The position numbers and the translations under genes were made by a program. Of a DNA stretch of 64,000 nt, positions 23,166 to 34,762 are shown one piece after another. Position 1 is the first letter of the stretch, and the number at the start of each line of letters is the position of its first letter. Below the pieces are notes generated by a model. That model saw nothing but the letters and a program-made list of their open reading frames with translations, did no database searches and had not been told where the DNA came from. The stretch is from NCBI GenBank assembly GCA_900095095.1, contig FMBT01000314.1, positions 310,001 through 374,000 on the forward strand, given 5' to 3'. The stretch comes from Fragilariopsis cylindrus CCMP1102. Taxonomy: Eukaryota; Bacillariophyta; Bacillariophyceae; Bacillariales; Bacillariaceae.

Positions 23166-23820
23166 AATAATCGGAAGCGGAGGTAATATTGCGTTATTTA
23201 GCTATTTGAGTTCCGTTATATCTGGGCACTGTAAATAATGCTGAAGCAGGTTCTTGACTTTTCCTCGTTAGGCAGAGTTAATGGAGTGGGGTGTAGGAAT
23301 TATCTTGCAATTCAAATAAAAACGACAAAAACGACAAAATTTCTATCGATAAAATTCGTTCAGAAGAATAAAAAGAGATCGACCGTATTCTGTATTCTGT
23401 ATTTGTTATCACTTATCACATACTGTAACAACATGACATGTTGTTGCAATTGCTTCATTTAAAAAGTGGGCAACGTACCGTACAGACGTAAGGTAGTCTA
23501 GACTAAACTCATAAAATATATCACGCCATTACTGAGGTCTTGTTCTTCCACGTGTAAGGCTGTTGAAAGATCCAATCAAATAATGCATCAATCTTGTTGA
23601 TCCGCGCGCGTGTAAGGCTGTTGAAAGATCCAAGAATCAAACAATCAACCATGCCGTATCAAGCACAAGCAAGAAATTACATAGAAGTAACAATAATATG
23701 AAATAAGCAAAACCAATCTTCAATTTAGGGTATCACAATATATTATTATATCGTAGCACAGTTTAGAGGTACTAATACCTACATAAGCTTCAAAAGACAG
23801 ACAGACAGACAGACAGACAG

Positions 23821-23879
<59 letters not shown>

Positions 23880-23913
23880 TCGAGAGAGAGAGAAAGAGAG
23901 AGAGAGAAAAAAA
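23166..23913. other. Intergenic DNA with a short duplication
   Basis: The phrase CGTGTAAGGCTGTTGAAAGA occurs at 23551 and again at 23609, a 58-nt direct repeat. The right end is the microsatellite listed separately. No gene is seen. Confidence 0.5.
23797..23907. repeat. Compound microsatellite (GACA)n(GATA)n(GA)n
   Basis: AGAC units from about 23797 pass into ATAG units and then a long GA run up to the start codon at 23914. It lies in the 5' leader of the next gene. Confidence 0.95.
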
Positions 23914-24627
23914 ATGAACGCATCACAAGTGTTAGTCATCCTACTATTAGAATTATTGTTCATCACAATTATTTCTCATGCTTTTATTATTTTGCCAACA
24001 ATAACAACTCTTCATCGTCCAGTAGTTGTTCGGTCTATAAATGAAGTAGGTATACTGTCGAATAAATTCGGTACTACTAGTAGTACAAGAAGTGCTTTGG
24101 ATGCATTAGAATCAGAATCAGAATTAGACGACGACGACGACGACGACGACGCCTCGTCATCAGATAATAAATTGACATTAAAAGAAAAAAGTGTATATAC
24201 AATGTTAAAAGAATTATCGAATTCAAATTTATTATTTCGAATTGTTGTTGTTGGTAATGGTGCTATATTAGAATCAACAAATTTATTAGGTATGATGAAA
24301 TTAAATCAATCACCAGTAAGTGGTGCTAATATTGTGACATTCGCTTCTAATAATCAGTCATTTGAATTTCATTTAATGATAGGACACATTGATAAGGTTG
24401 CATTTATTGAAAAAGATAGTCCAATCAATAAAGGCAAAACAATGAGAATAATAAGATTCATCAATGACGAATCTGGTAAATCAATATGTTCTCTTATTTT
24501 AGCAACATCAGCAGCAGCAGCAACATCGGCAGCAGATGGAGTAGATGATGATGACGATGCTATCGCTAATGATTGGTTCAAAGTAATGATATCCAAATAT
24601 GGTTCCGAACATACCTTTTTAAACTAA
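23914..24627 (+). CDS. Probable plastid-targeted protein of unknown function
   Basis: A 237-residue protein. Residues 1-24 form a strong signal peptide ending ISHAF, followed by a Ser/Thr/Arg-rich, acid-poor stretch: the layout of a diatom plastid presequence, with Phe after the cleavage site. An acidic Asp run (about residues 72-80) precedes a compact alpha/beta domain of about 130 residues (LLFRIVVVGNGAILESTNL, FEFHLMIGHIDKVAFIEKD, MRIIRFINDESGKSICSLIL, WFKVMISKYGSE). The pattern vaguely resembles the heme-utilisation ChuX/HutX fold, but I would not call it that. The start lies right after a long GA microsatellite. Confidence 0.65.
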   Translation: MNASQVLVILLLELLFITIISHAFIILPTITTLHRPVVVRSINEVGILSNKFGTTSSTRSALDALESESELDDDDDDDDASSSDNKLTLKEKSVYTMLKELSNSNLLFRIVVVGNGAILESTNLLGMMKLNQSPVSGANIVTFASNNQSFEFHLMIGHIDKVAFIEKDSPINKGKTMRIIRFINDESGKSICSLILATSAAAATSAADGVDDDDDAIANDWFKVMISKYGSEHTFLN

Positions 24628-24752
24628 AGGATCAAGAGGAAGTAAAAGAGAGATATAGAGAAAGAAATTGGCTTGATTGATTCTGCTGATATCCCTACTG
24701 TTGCGGTTCCTGTTGCGGTTGCTGTTGCTATTGCTGCTGATATTGCTTTTTG

Positions 24753-26086
24753 CTAGTTCTTGACAGATGATGATGATGACGCAAGTAATAATTTTTGTTT
24801 TGTTACTTTTAATTCTGCATTGGTAGTAAAAAATTCAATATTCTTTTTAGTTAATAAAGATTCTAAACGTTGGATCTTAGCATCTGCTGTTTCTACTGCT
24901 CCTTCTTCTACTTTTTTGCCGTCTTCATCCTTTACGTGGACTACATCTGATTCTTCTCTATCACTACTGCTATTATTGCACATATCATCACCAAATACCT
25001 TAATAGTTTGTTCCTCAATATGATTTTGTATATTGTTCCTTAATACTTGTAATGCATTAATATGTGTCTGTGTTTGTACATGTAGTCCGTCAGCATCCTC
25101 GAGTCTTCGTCTTCTTCTACGTTCTTCTGATTCTCCATTATACGTAGCATCTAATTCTTCTTCTTCCTGTTGTTCTTGTTCCTGTTCCTGTTCCTGTTGT
25201 TGTTCTAATTTGATTGCTACAAATGCCATTTTTGTTAGTTCGATTTCTAATGAATCAATTTCTTTTATTTTGTTTTGTGCATTTTGTATCATTAATCCAA
25301 TCTGTTTTTGATATTCTGATTCCTCTAAACGTAATAACATTTTACTATAATTATCATCATCATCCTGTGAGTGTTGTTGTTGGTTCGTTATTGTAGTACT
25401 TAAAGTGATAGCAGCAGCAGCAGCAGCAGCAGCACTAGCAGTAGAGCTGTTATCTGAGTTGTTATTCGAAATCTTCATTAGGTTGATGTCATTAAATAAA
25501 ATTCGACGCTGTAAATCCATAAATTGTAATATTTCATCTGATTCTATTTCTTTTTCTTTGATAGTACACCAACGATCGTACCAACAACTATCATCACCCC
25601 TTTCTTCATCATCATCATCTTGTTCCATCATTATTATTTTTGTTTTCTCCATTTTTGTTTGACATTGTAGTAAACGTGATAGAATAGAAATAGTAGCAGC
25701 AACAACCGCTGATGACGATTTTTGGTGTTGCTGCTGCTCTTCATCCATTTCTTGTTTCGCCTGTCGTTGCTGTATTTCATTAAGATGTTTCAATATATGT
25801 TTGATTTCTTTGGTAGGTGGTAACGAAGCTTCCAATAGTGTCATCATTGCTCTATCTCGTGGATGATGAATATAAGAATCAGGATGAGAAAGAATCTTTT
25901 TTCCTGATTCTGATTCTGCTGTTGCTGTTGCTGTTGCTATCGTCGTCGTCGTCGTATCTGCTGCTAGTTGTTCGTGTAGGGCCTGGAGTTTATCAGTATC
26001 AGTAATAGTATTAGTTGCAGTTATTAGATTCGTATACAATTCGTCCATCATTATCTTTCCTTGTTGCTGTTCATTATTATCTATAA

Positions 26087-26118
<32 letters not shown>

Positions 26119-27339
26119 GTCGAGGATGATTGTTTTGACGGCGAAGGTTGTTGTCGATTACTACTGGTATTATTAAATGCATATAGAATTTCTGCTGCAG
26201 ATTCATCACCAATACCAATACCAATACCAATATTATAATCATAATATTCATCAGTATCATCAGTATCATTTGATGATGATGGTGATATGAAAGGTTGAGG
26301 ATTGGTCGCAGTACTAGCAGTAGTAGTAGTGGTAGTGCCAGTATTGGTATTAGTACGCTCGGTAGGTGTAGCATTATCCTCCTGATCCGCTTCTTCAAGA
26401 TCCTTCAACTGATTCAATGCTAAACTAGATTCATTTTGTAACACTTGTATTGCTTTTTGTCTTAAAAGAGATACATTGTCATCATTGTCGTCATTATTCA
26501 TAACATCTCGTATAGATGGATATTTTTTCGTTGTTGTTGACAACAGCAACGACGAGGATGTTGATGATGATGACGACAAAATGCTTTCATTATTTGCATC
26601 ACGTTGTTGTCGTTTCTGTTGTAGTTTTTGTTGTTGTTTTATACATTTTTTTATATTTTTGTTGATAATAATCAATTTGTTCTGACATATGTATAATTTG
26701 TATCTTCATTTCAGCTACTTTACGTATTGAATGCAGTATAGAATTATGGCTTACTTTAGAAGCCGTTATTGGTTGTCCTAATATAACACGTGTTAAACGA
26801 AATGAATCCCATAATTGTACTCTCAATGATGTATCTGTCCAGTTTTTATGTATCTTCGAATTAATAAATTTATTTCGTTCATCGTCTTGTGATGAAGAGC
26901 TAATTATCTGCTTATTGCCGTCGTCGTTACTATTATTGTTTCTGTCAATATTATTGCCAAGATTACTACTACACCTGCTCGTCGTCGTCCCGCTATGATG
27001 ATGATTAATAGCTTTCATCAACATCGTGCTCATACTTATATCTTCTTTCTCGTCCTGTTTCATCATTATTTTTTTTGATGGCGATGGCGGCAGCAGTGCC
27101 TCATCGTTGTTATTGACATTGACATTGATATCCCCTGTTGTACCTTCACTATTACTGTTATTGTTATAACACCAATCTGCTGTTGCAATTGTTGATATTG
27201 ACGTTGATGAAGCTGATGAAGCTGCTAAAGAACCGACGGATGATGATGGATCCCATATCGCCTTTGATGGAACTCCTTCCTCAACATTACTACTATTATT
27301 ATTGACATTATTATTATCATCTTGTTTCAACGTGGTCAT
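24753..27339 (-). CDS. Long Gln/Asp/Ser-rich protein with coiled coils, one frame change
   Basis: The start at 27339 opens a 246-codon frame (MTTLKQDDNNNVNN). The frame ends just inside an overlapping 640-codon frame that continues it. The shift lies by a run of seven A (plus-strand T at 26646-26652): IDYYQQKYKKMYK in one frame, KQQQKLQQKRQQRD in the other. Together they give about 880 residues. The ordered parts are NWTDTSLRVQLWDSFRLTRVILGQPI near residue 175 and several helices with heptad spacing later (LEIELTKMAFVAIKL; KIQRLESLLTKKNIEFF at the C-terminus). No known family is recognised. The A7 run makes a sequencing indel or slippage equally possible. Confidence 0.6.
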
Positions 27340-28409
27340 GATTGATGAATGAAGACAAAAGTTTGTCCTCTCTTTTGCACTTGCTCCTCTCTATCTCTGT
27401 CTCTCTCTCTCACTGTCTTTTCTCCGTCCGCCCGTTCAAGTTCAAACCAAAAACAAACAAACGTCGAATCGACAAACAACGCTTAGTTAGACAAAACAAA
27501 AACCGTCGTCTTCGTCTTTTTTTATTCGACGAGGAACAGCAAGCACGCTTTTATCGAAGACAAAAACGCTCTGTTGCTTGTTGAAGTTTGGCTGCTTGAT
27601 TTGCTTGTCCACCGCTACCAACCAATGTCATGCCATGTCATGTTATGTCACGTCTCATGGCGAGCGAAGGCAAGGTATGGTTCTCGTTTATTTTTGTGTT
27701 TTAATGTCTGCATTTGCTTACTTACGACTGACTGCTAAGATACCGTATGTCCTATTATTGCGGCTACTAGCTACAGTACGGTACTGTAACCGTTACTTTT
27801 ACTTGAAGTATATTTTACGCTCACTACAGTGTATTTTACTATTATTGGCATGTGTTTTCTTTCACATTATTTTTTGTTCTTTCAAAAATAACGCGCCCTA
27901 AAATAAGGGCATATATGTGAGAAAATTCTTGATGTTTCAAATCCAAGTCCAAGCAATTGCTGTTAAAATCCTCAGTCGTGCAAAAGATGTGCAACGCGCA
28001 CCGATGGAGTGCACTTTTGACACGCTTAAGAAACGCGACTACGCGCTTAAGACACCCCCTCCACTTCGCTCGCTAAGTTACTTTTACTCAATCAGATCAC
28101 ATTGAATTAATCTACTACTAGACAGACGACCAAACAGAATACTCACTCAATACTCATTCAAGGCACTACAGTACCCAAATATATAAGTGCAGAAGCAACG
28201 GCCTGATTAGCTCTCTTATTCTCATAAGTTGTTTAGAGCAATCTTTAATAGCCAAAACAACTCTAGTTTGTCTCAGCAATTGCACACTAATAATAATCGT
28301 TCTGTATCAAACAAGAGCAAGATTGATTCGAACTGAGTCGAATTGAATTGAATTGAATTGGATTGAACTGAGTCGAACTGAGCCGAATTGAATTGAATTG
28401 AATCATAAA
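27340..28409. other. Intergenic region with divergent promoters
   Basis: No gene is seen. A CT-rich tract lies at 27368-27425 next to the polyQ gene start. A GTAC-rich near-palindrome (TACAGTACGGTACTGTA) lies at 27771-27788. GAATT/GAACT five-base repeats lie at 28330-28402, just before the next start codon. Confidence 0.5.
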
Positions 28410-29700
28410 ATGGCACGTGAAGACGATCCTCTTCTTCCTGTACTAGTAAAATCACATCGTGACGATGACTACGAAGCTCATGTTGATGTTGATGAGATTA
28501 CTTTGTTTGCAAAAAAGAAGATGAACGATGACGAAGTTCATGTGGATGTTGATGATAACATTTTGTTTGCAACAAACAAGATGAAGAAGAGGATTTTTTA
28601 TGCAGTTTTAGTAGTAACAGTTATTGTTATGATGTTAATGCTATTCATAAATGCATCGTCCGCTGCGGTAATATGGCACCGCTATTTCCAACACCACAAA
28701 TAACTGCCAATCATCCTTCACGATTATTATCACGAGAAAACAAAGCAGCTACTAGAGAACGAGCAGCAAAAACAAAAGCAAGGAGATGATTATGATAGAG
28801 AATATTATAATCCTGACTTTGAGCAACAGCAGCAAGACGATGATAACACTAATGATAATACTAATGTATATAATCCTTGTGTTGATTTTTTGTTGGGAAG
28901 ATAAGACGGCAACTAAACCAGAATCTACGTTGTGTTGGCTTTCACTATCACAACAGAATTTTATACCATGCATATCCATATAGTTTTGACTGGGACCTAT
29001 ACGTAAGATTAGAGTGTGGTTCTTCTTGTGATGGGAGTGTATGCAGAGTTACAATACCATCACCAAAACACAAAAGCCATGTGAAGCAATTGATGATATC
29101 AGCCAGCAGCTGTAATAACTCATCAGTTGGCAGTAATTGTAATTGGAACAAGATCACCAAAAATTGTGGGACGGTTGGAAATTGTTCTGTTTACGATAAG
29201 GATAATGGTATCGATCGATGATACACGTGAAGCATGTGCATTCTGTCCCTGCGATAACAGTTGTATCGTGAATCAATCCTTTGATCAATCCTGTTTCATC
29301 TGAAATCTACCCAACAGCTAATCCTACATCCGCTCCTACTTATTGTCGTGTCTGTGAAGGAAGTTATGAATAAACAATTCTGTTACAGATTAATGCTTCA
29401 ACGATATGGACAATCTCGATAACTATTGTTGAAGAGCCCCTGCGATATGTTGCCAGCTGGAAAGTGGAAAAGTGGAGGGGAACAAAACTACCCCATAATT
29501 GTGGTCCATTCTGTACACACCCAAGAACGTGTATACAGTCCAAAATACGATTGTTGTTGGTACAGTGATTTATTCGATACGTATATGCTTGCATGGTCAT
29601 GTGCTAAGTTTTGTTCAAGTGATGAATAGGATAGTAACTGAAGTACGCGACTACAATGATTGTGGGGAAAGGCATTTAACGAATCAATAAGATCTTGTCC
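28410..29700 (+). pseudogene. MAREDDPLL-type membrane protein with Cys-rich tail, copy A (frame-broken)
   Basis: The start codon at 28410 opens MAREDDPLLPVLVKS, then two acidic repeats (EAHVDVDEITLFAKKKM and EVHVDVDDNILFATNKM) and a transmembrane helix (FYAVLVVTVIVMMLMLFI) before a stop at 28703. Coding-like sequence goes on in other frames: HDYYHEKTKQLLENEQQKQ, a frame jump at the T6 run 28886-28891, then LRCVGFHYHNR and LECGSSCDGSVCRV, then CNWNKITKNCGTVGNC, CAFCPCDNSCIV and PTANPTSAPTYCRVCEG. It reads as a type II membrane protein with a Cys-rich outer domain that needs several frame corrections. The copy near 49.0-49.6 kb is its paralog. The function is unknown. Confidence 0.5.
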
Positions 29701-29739
29701 ATTGTTATTACGATAGAAACAAGTACAGCAGTGCTACCG

Positions 29740-30259
29740 TCTATGTTTGTTGAGCTCTCGAAACGCCGTTTATAATATGGAACTACGTGTAGATACTTAT
29801 ATTTTGCTTACAGTCTTACTGTATCTCTTATTGTAATATATAGATATATAGATATATGTTACTTCGTGCACCTATTAACTGGCACGTCTTTGCCAATTTA
29901 TTGTATTCATGCGATAGCATGCCATCCTCGTATTAACAGCTTAGATATATAATGATTATTTAGCATCCGTCGTCATAGCCATCATCAGTCTATCATAATA
30001 GTAATTTCGTCATCAATAACGTCACCGCAGTCACTATTTGCAATGCAAAATGTGTACGAGCGCACGCTAAGTAATGGATGTATTACTTGGATTATTTCTT
30101 TATTATATATATTTGCATGACAGAAAAAAAAACTCCTTTTGTTGTTGGTACAACTATATTTGTACTACTGTTGTGGGTTACTATTCTGTGGTTTACTATA
30201 ATTATGGTTATGGGTATCGTGGACGTCTATCGTAACTACAGCACAGTACCAATAAAATC

Positions 30260-30307
<48 letters not shown>

Positions 30308-30874
30308 GGAAGGAAGGAACAAGAAAAGAAACAGATGGACGAAAAATAGATACTCAAGGCAAAGATAAGACAAGAAAAGTGAAATTGAAAGAAGAATGTA
30401 TGATATGATATGATATGATATGATATGATATGATATGATATGACATGCCATGACATAACATGACGATTTGAACTACACTAACGAGACGCCAAACTGCTAC
30501 TGGACACTATTACATTATAGTTTTGACCCAAGGCGAGTATTATGCAGTATGTATATAGGTAGAAATTAAATATATATGTATGTATGTAACTTATTGTGTG
30601 TGTGTGTGTGTGTGTGTGTTTACCAACCGAATTATCATCACGTTCTTCATTTTCGATTATTTTCGTGTTTCTGTCTTGCCTTCTGATACAGTAGTATAAT
30701 TGCGGTATGTTATTTTGTGTGTGCTTCTTCCAATATATAATCCTATTTTTCTTCTATGTTTTGAGTGAAATCGAAATCGAATTGTATTCAATTGAAATAA
30801 TTCGAATCAGAAAAAATCGATTTTGAATCGAATCGAATCGAATAATTTCTATTCTATTCTGTTTCGTTTATTCT
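29740..30874. other. Intergenic DNA with several microsatellites
   Basis: A short frame at 30119-30270 (TEKKTPFVVGTTIFVLLLW) encodes a transmembrane-like segment that may be a relic of the same membrane family. Otherwise only repeats are seen: ATAG then GA at 30259-30302, TGATA pentamers at 30396-30443 and GT at 30595-30619. Confidence 0.45.
30396..30443. repeat. Pentanucleotide repeat (TGATA)n
   Basis: About nine near-perfect TGATA units, with two TGACA/TGCCA variants at the right edge. Confidence 0.95.
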
Positions 30875-31306
30875 TTATCCACCAAATAACATATGTGATA
30901 ATTGTAAATAAGATATTTTATTACCATCTTCAATATCACATTCATCTAGTAACATTTGTACTTCTTTTTTAGATAGTTTTTCACCCATTGTAGTTAATAT
31001 TAATTTTAATTCGGTGATAGTAATATAACCACTACCGGTAGTATCAAATGCTTGAAAACTTTCAATAATTTCATCGACGGAATCACCGGTCTCATTAAAT
31101 TTGTTATTCATAAAACTTAAAAAACCTTTACTATCTAAACCAGATTTGGCATCCCCTTGCCATAATTTTAAATCAGATTCAGTGGGATTTAATCCACCAG
31201 CACGACATGCACTACCAATTTCTTTGGATCCAATTTTACCTGAAGAATTTGCATATTTCGAAAATATTGATTTTAATGATCCTTCTTGATCTTCTGTTAA
31301 TGGCAT
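30875..31306 (-). CDS. EF-hand protein, calmodulin/myosin light-chain type
   Basis: A 143-residue protein, close to the usual length for calmodulin-like proteins. The four-helix-pair layout is clear (LTEDQEGSLKSIFSKY; SVDEIIESFQAFDTTGSGYI; ITELKLILTTMGEKLSKKEV; YLQLSHMLFGG). Only the third EF loop is canonical (DTTGSGYITITE). The first (ANSSGKIGSKEI) and last (DIEDGNKISYLQ) lack acidic residues needed for tight calcium binding, and the second is lost. The TMGEKLSKKEV linker is typical of calmodulin and of essential light chains. It most likely acts as a calcium sensor or as a myosin light chain bound to an IQ motif. There is a single clean frame with no intron. Confidence 0.85.
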   Translation of the reverse strand: MPLTEDQEGSLKSIFSKYANSSGKIGSKEIGSACRAGGLNPTESDLKLWQGDAKSGLDSKGFLSFMNNKFNETGDSVDEIIESFQAFDTTGSGYITITELKLILTTMGEKLSKKEVQMLLDECDIEDGNKISYLQLSHMLFGG

Positions 31307-32129
31307 GTTTGATTGATTGCTTTTTTGTTTTTATATCTAATTGCTTTATAGCTTGAGGGAAGGAGGAAATGGTGATTATAGAAAGAGAATGGAGAGGACG
31401 AGAGTTCGTTCGAGTGATGATTTTATGCAAACAGCGAAGTCAAGATTGGATTGGATGATCGAACAACAAGATAGTAATGTTGTGCTGTGTTTTGTTTGTT
31501 TAATTTATGTGTCGTTGCGTTCAATTTATATGTGAAGCAACATCAAACGCGATACTGTAAGATCTAAATGACTGACACTTGTTACTAGAAATGACCAAAT
31601 GCCAATCGAATCTTATGTACATTTTGAAGAAAATCGTTTAACAAAAGCAAAGCAAAGCAAAGCAAAGCAACCCCCCTCCCCCCCTCCCCAAAGATGCAAA
31701 TAAAATATATAAAAAAGAAAATATTTCCGTTCGTTCCAATCCAATCACGGATGGATAGTGTCATACTTTTTACTGTACTCTGTTAAGTGATGTTTCAGTC
31801 ATAAGACATACATTCTTATGTTTTATGGCGACATCCATAATAATTATCTATTCCAACAAGAACATCCAACAATCAGACATCACATCATCACAACATCCAC
31901 ATCATCTGTACTGTACGGTACGGTACGGTACGCAACAGCATAGTTGACACAGATCGCATCGTCTATACAAACTAATCTCAACAAGTGGACGACAGCGACA
32001 CAAATTAAAGGAGACATACAAAGAATTAATCCTCAACGCAGTCCATCGTCATTGCCTGCCTTATTTCACGACACGACACGACACGACACGACACGACACG
32101 ACACGACACGGCCCGACACGACACGTCAG
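31307..32129. other. Intergenic region between divergent EF-hand and GT25 genes
   Basis: No gene. It contains AGCAA pentamers at 31645-31670 next to a C-rich tract, a GTACG array at 31912-31935, and ACACG pentamers at 32069-32124 that end six bases before the GT25 start codon. Confidence 0.6.
32069..32124. repeat. Pentanucleotide repeat (ACACG)n in the leader of the GT25 gene
   Basis: About eleven ACACG-type units with one CGGCC variant, ending just before ATG at 32130. The array is open in the coding frame, but no upstream ATG in that frame makes it coding. Confidence 0.9.
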
Positions 32130-33737
32130 ATGAATATGAAGACTACTACTAATACGTTGAATGATATTAAGACAAACACGTCGTCGTCGTTCTTTACGAT
32201 GAAAGCAAAAATGACAACAACAACGATGATATTAAAATCATTTATGGTTATTACTTCAATTTGTTCAGTCTATTTAAGTGGGATTGGATTCCGATGTCAT
32301 AATTCGATAGAAGACGGTGATTCCTATACCCATTCCCCTCTCGAACAACTTCAACGCAGCAATAATAAACACGACCCTTTGTCTCCTCGTCGTAGTCCAA
32401 TATCAGAAATTTATGTTCTATCATTACTTGAATCAAAAGCTAATATATTTGAACAAAGGAATGATTTTGATTCGGATGAAAATGACGACGATGAAAATGA
32501 AAATAATGACGACGATAACGAGGCAGAAACAGGCTCGTCAAATTCAAATTCAGATTCAAATAATAGAAATGTAGTACAATGGTTTCAATCTTATAATGGT
32601 ATGAATCAAACTATATTAAATGATTATTCACAATTGACAGGATTGGGGATATTAAATGTTACTCAATTTGAAACGATGACGACACAACAACATAAAAATT
32701 TATATGCTAGTCCACATGTGGTTGGTTGTTATTTAAGTCATTGGCGTGTCTTAGAAAAAGTATGGAAGGAATGGAGAAAGTCGAAGTCGTCGTCACGGAG
32801 TGATTCAAGTCAAGAAACAATAAAGAAGAAGAATAAAGAGAAGAAGAAGAAACAAGAACGTAAAAAGATACAAAAAAGACCCGATATGTTATTTATATTT
32901 GAAGATGATGCATTATGTATATCAAATGTTATACAACATACGTGGAATGTAGTACAAAAATTACCGGTGGACTGGGACATACTATATATAGGAGGCAAAC
33001 CAATATCATACTATACCGACGGTAAAACTCTTAGTGATTATATTAATATGGAACCACCAACACCAGAACAATGGAAAAATGATTCTATGAGACCATCTGA
33101 TTCTGAATTCAAACAACAATTATGTAATCAAACAAATAAGAATCAATTTGGAAAAAAATCAACATCTGGTCCATATCCTATTTATGATAATAATACTACC
33201 GGTACTAGTAACAATAATTCAAAAAGAGAACCACCAATATATTATGAAATAAAAAATATATTAAATACACATTCTTATGTCATAAATCCAAAACGTATCA
33301 ATCGTATATTACGTGTATTAGCCAAACCACAATATGAATATAAACCAATTGATGTGGTATTACAAGAGGATATGTTTCGTGAATTTTATAATCCAGCAAG
33401 TGTTGGAACGAATAGTACAACAAGTAATTCAAGTAGTTCAAGTTCTAGTTCAAGTAGTAGTAGTGCACCATTAAAGGCATATTTAACACCCTATATGTAT
33501 TGTGATCAAGATGCGAAACGTGTTATTGTGGATCGAGATAATCCAACTGGTACAGACTGGGAAGGTTATTATTGGTTACCATGGAGATTACATAAAGGAT
33601 TTCCAGATTCGACTGGATATATGTGGGGTACCATGGGTAGTACACGACGAACTACAAGTAGTAAAAATTCAAATAGTAGTTCAAGTAGTAGTAGTAATTC
33701 AAGTTCAAGTTCACATCTCAAGATATGTGATACGTAA
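32130..33737 (+). CDS. GT25-family glycosyltransferase, type II membrane protein
   Basis: A 535-residue protein starting MNMKTTTNTLNDI. A single N-terminal anchor (MILKSFMVITSICSVYLSG, near residues 31-50) points to the Golgi or ER. The lumenal part has the GT25 order: ISEIYVLSLLESKANIFEQR, HVVGCYLSHWRVLEKVWKEW, then MLFIFEDDALCI with the DxD-like metal site, DWDILYIGGKPI, then HSYVINPKRINRIL and the acceptor-side QEDMFREFY, ending DQDAKRVIVDRDNP. GT25 enzymes put galactose or related sugars on hydroxylysine or on glycans; the substrate here is unknown. Asp/Glu and Ser runs (DENDDDENENNDDD and the serine stretches) are inserted between blocks. The frame is clean. I chose ATG 32130 because the upstream frame has no ATG. 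Confidence 0.85.
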   Translation: MNMKTTTNTLNDIKTNTSSSFFTMKAKMTTTTMILKSFMVITSICSVYLSGIGFRCHNSIEDGDSYTHSPLEQLQRSNNKHDPLSPRRSPISEIYVLSLLESKANIFEQRNDFDSDENDDDENENNDDDNEAETGSSNSNSDSNNRNVVQWFQSYNGMNQTILNDYSQLTGLGILNVTQFETMTTQQHKNLYASPHVVGCYLSHWRVLEKVWKEWRKSKSSSRSDSSQETIKKKNKEKKKKQERKKIQKRPDMLFIFEDDALCISNVIQHTWNVVQKLPVDWDILYIGGKPISYYTDGKTLSDYINMEPPTPEQWKNDSMRPSDSEFKQQLCNQTNKNQFGKKSTSGPYPIYDNNTTGTSNNNSKREPPIYYEIKNILNTHSYVINPKRINRILRVLAKPQYEYKPIDVVLQEDMFREFYNPASVGTNSTTSNSSSSSSSSSSSSAPLKAYLTPYMYCDQDAKRVIVDRDNPTGTDWEGYYWLPWRLHKGFPDSTGYMWGTMGSTRRTTSSKNSNSSSSSSSNSSSSSHLKICDT

Positions 33738-33879
33738 CCTGCTTTTCGAAAATATACATAACATACAACATAATTAATTTGATTGGAGGAATGAATATTA
33801 CTGTTACTACAGTACACTACACTACACGTTCCGAAAAGCACGTCAGTTACTGTACTGTAGTCCTACATACGCCGGCTCA
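33738..33879. other. Intergenic DNA with GTAC-rich motifs
   Basis: Short 3' flank of the GT25 gene. ACAGTACACTACACTACAC and TTACTGTACTGTAGTCC lie at 33810-33865. Confidence 0.4.
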
Positions 33880-34352
33880 CGATGGCGCTGATTGAAAAAG
33901 GTCATCAATCACCCAGCCCGGGGGACGGGCCGGACCGGACATGAAGTCGATGGAGGAAGAATACCTTATGGCCATCACGGGAGAACCACCACCGGATCCA
34001 AGGGGAATCATGCATCGTTCAGTCCCTCAATTATTTCGACACGGATGCCGGATATATAGAGACCGCTCGGATAGCTAGCCGTCGAATCCGCGCCCTATGT
34101 ATGGGCCCTCGAGGTAGACGCGGTCTTGAAGAACATCGGAGTGGAAACACCAGCGAAGAGTGTCAGCGACAGCAACAGCGATGCCACCGTGGGTGACTTC
34201 TTCTTATCGGGGTTTCCCCCTCCGAAAGACGTTGTTGAAACGATTGGTCGATACCGGGTGCCACTACGAAGTCCGAGTCGTCCAAGAAGCGAACTAAGCG
34301 AAAGCAAAATGACATCCAATACAATCTGCGGTGGCGGTGGATGCTTCGATTG
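33880..34352 (+). pseudogene. GC-rich coding-like relic, family not recognised
   Basis: The base composition jumps to well above its surroundings. Coding-like pieces appear in several frames: MAITGEPPPDPRGIMHRSV, then YIETARIASRRIRAL, then VLKNIGVETPAKSV with GDFFLSGFPPPKDVVETIGR, and a stop at 34353. A frame change is needed between the pieces, so it is a decayed gene or one hit by indels. I do not recognise the family. The composition suggests a different source or an unusual gene. Confidence 0.35.
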
Positions 34353-34762
34353 AATTGCGCTCTAGCAATGAATCAATCCCCACAGCCACTCCCTGGAATG
34401 CATTAAGACTACAACACTAGATTCTATAATGTTTTCATAAAAACCACACATGATATGAATTACGTATCCAAATATGATTATAGTATTATAACGTATCCAT
34501 TTCGTGACCATCAATAGTTATTCTGGCCATATCGTAATCATAATTTCGGTATTTCTCAGGATACAAAAAGGAGAACTTCCAGCAAAAACGATAGTTGACA
34601 TGATAGTGGATGTGGGGGTATGAACGAAGAATTGATGAACGAGGAACGATGAACGATGAATGGACCAATATCGTTGATCTTTATTCCAACCAATGCTTCC
34701 CCTTTGTACTACCGTAATTCTGATCGTGGGTTGCGTCGCGATCAAAATTTGATCGAGTAGTT

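Noticed and set aside
30078-30272. Third MAREDDPLL-type gene
   Set aside because: Only a transmembrane-like stretch is shared in style; the MAREDDPLL start and acidic part are absent.
31944-32129. N-terminal extension of the GT25 protein
   Set aside because: The frame is open but has no ATG; it holds ACACG repeats of the leader. ATG 32130 fits the membrane anchor.
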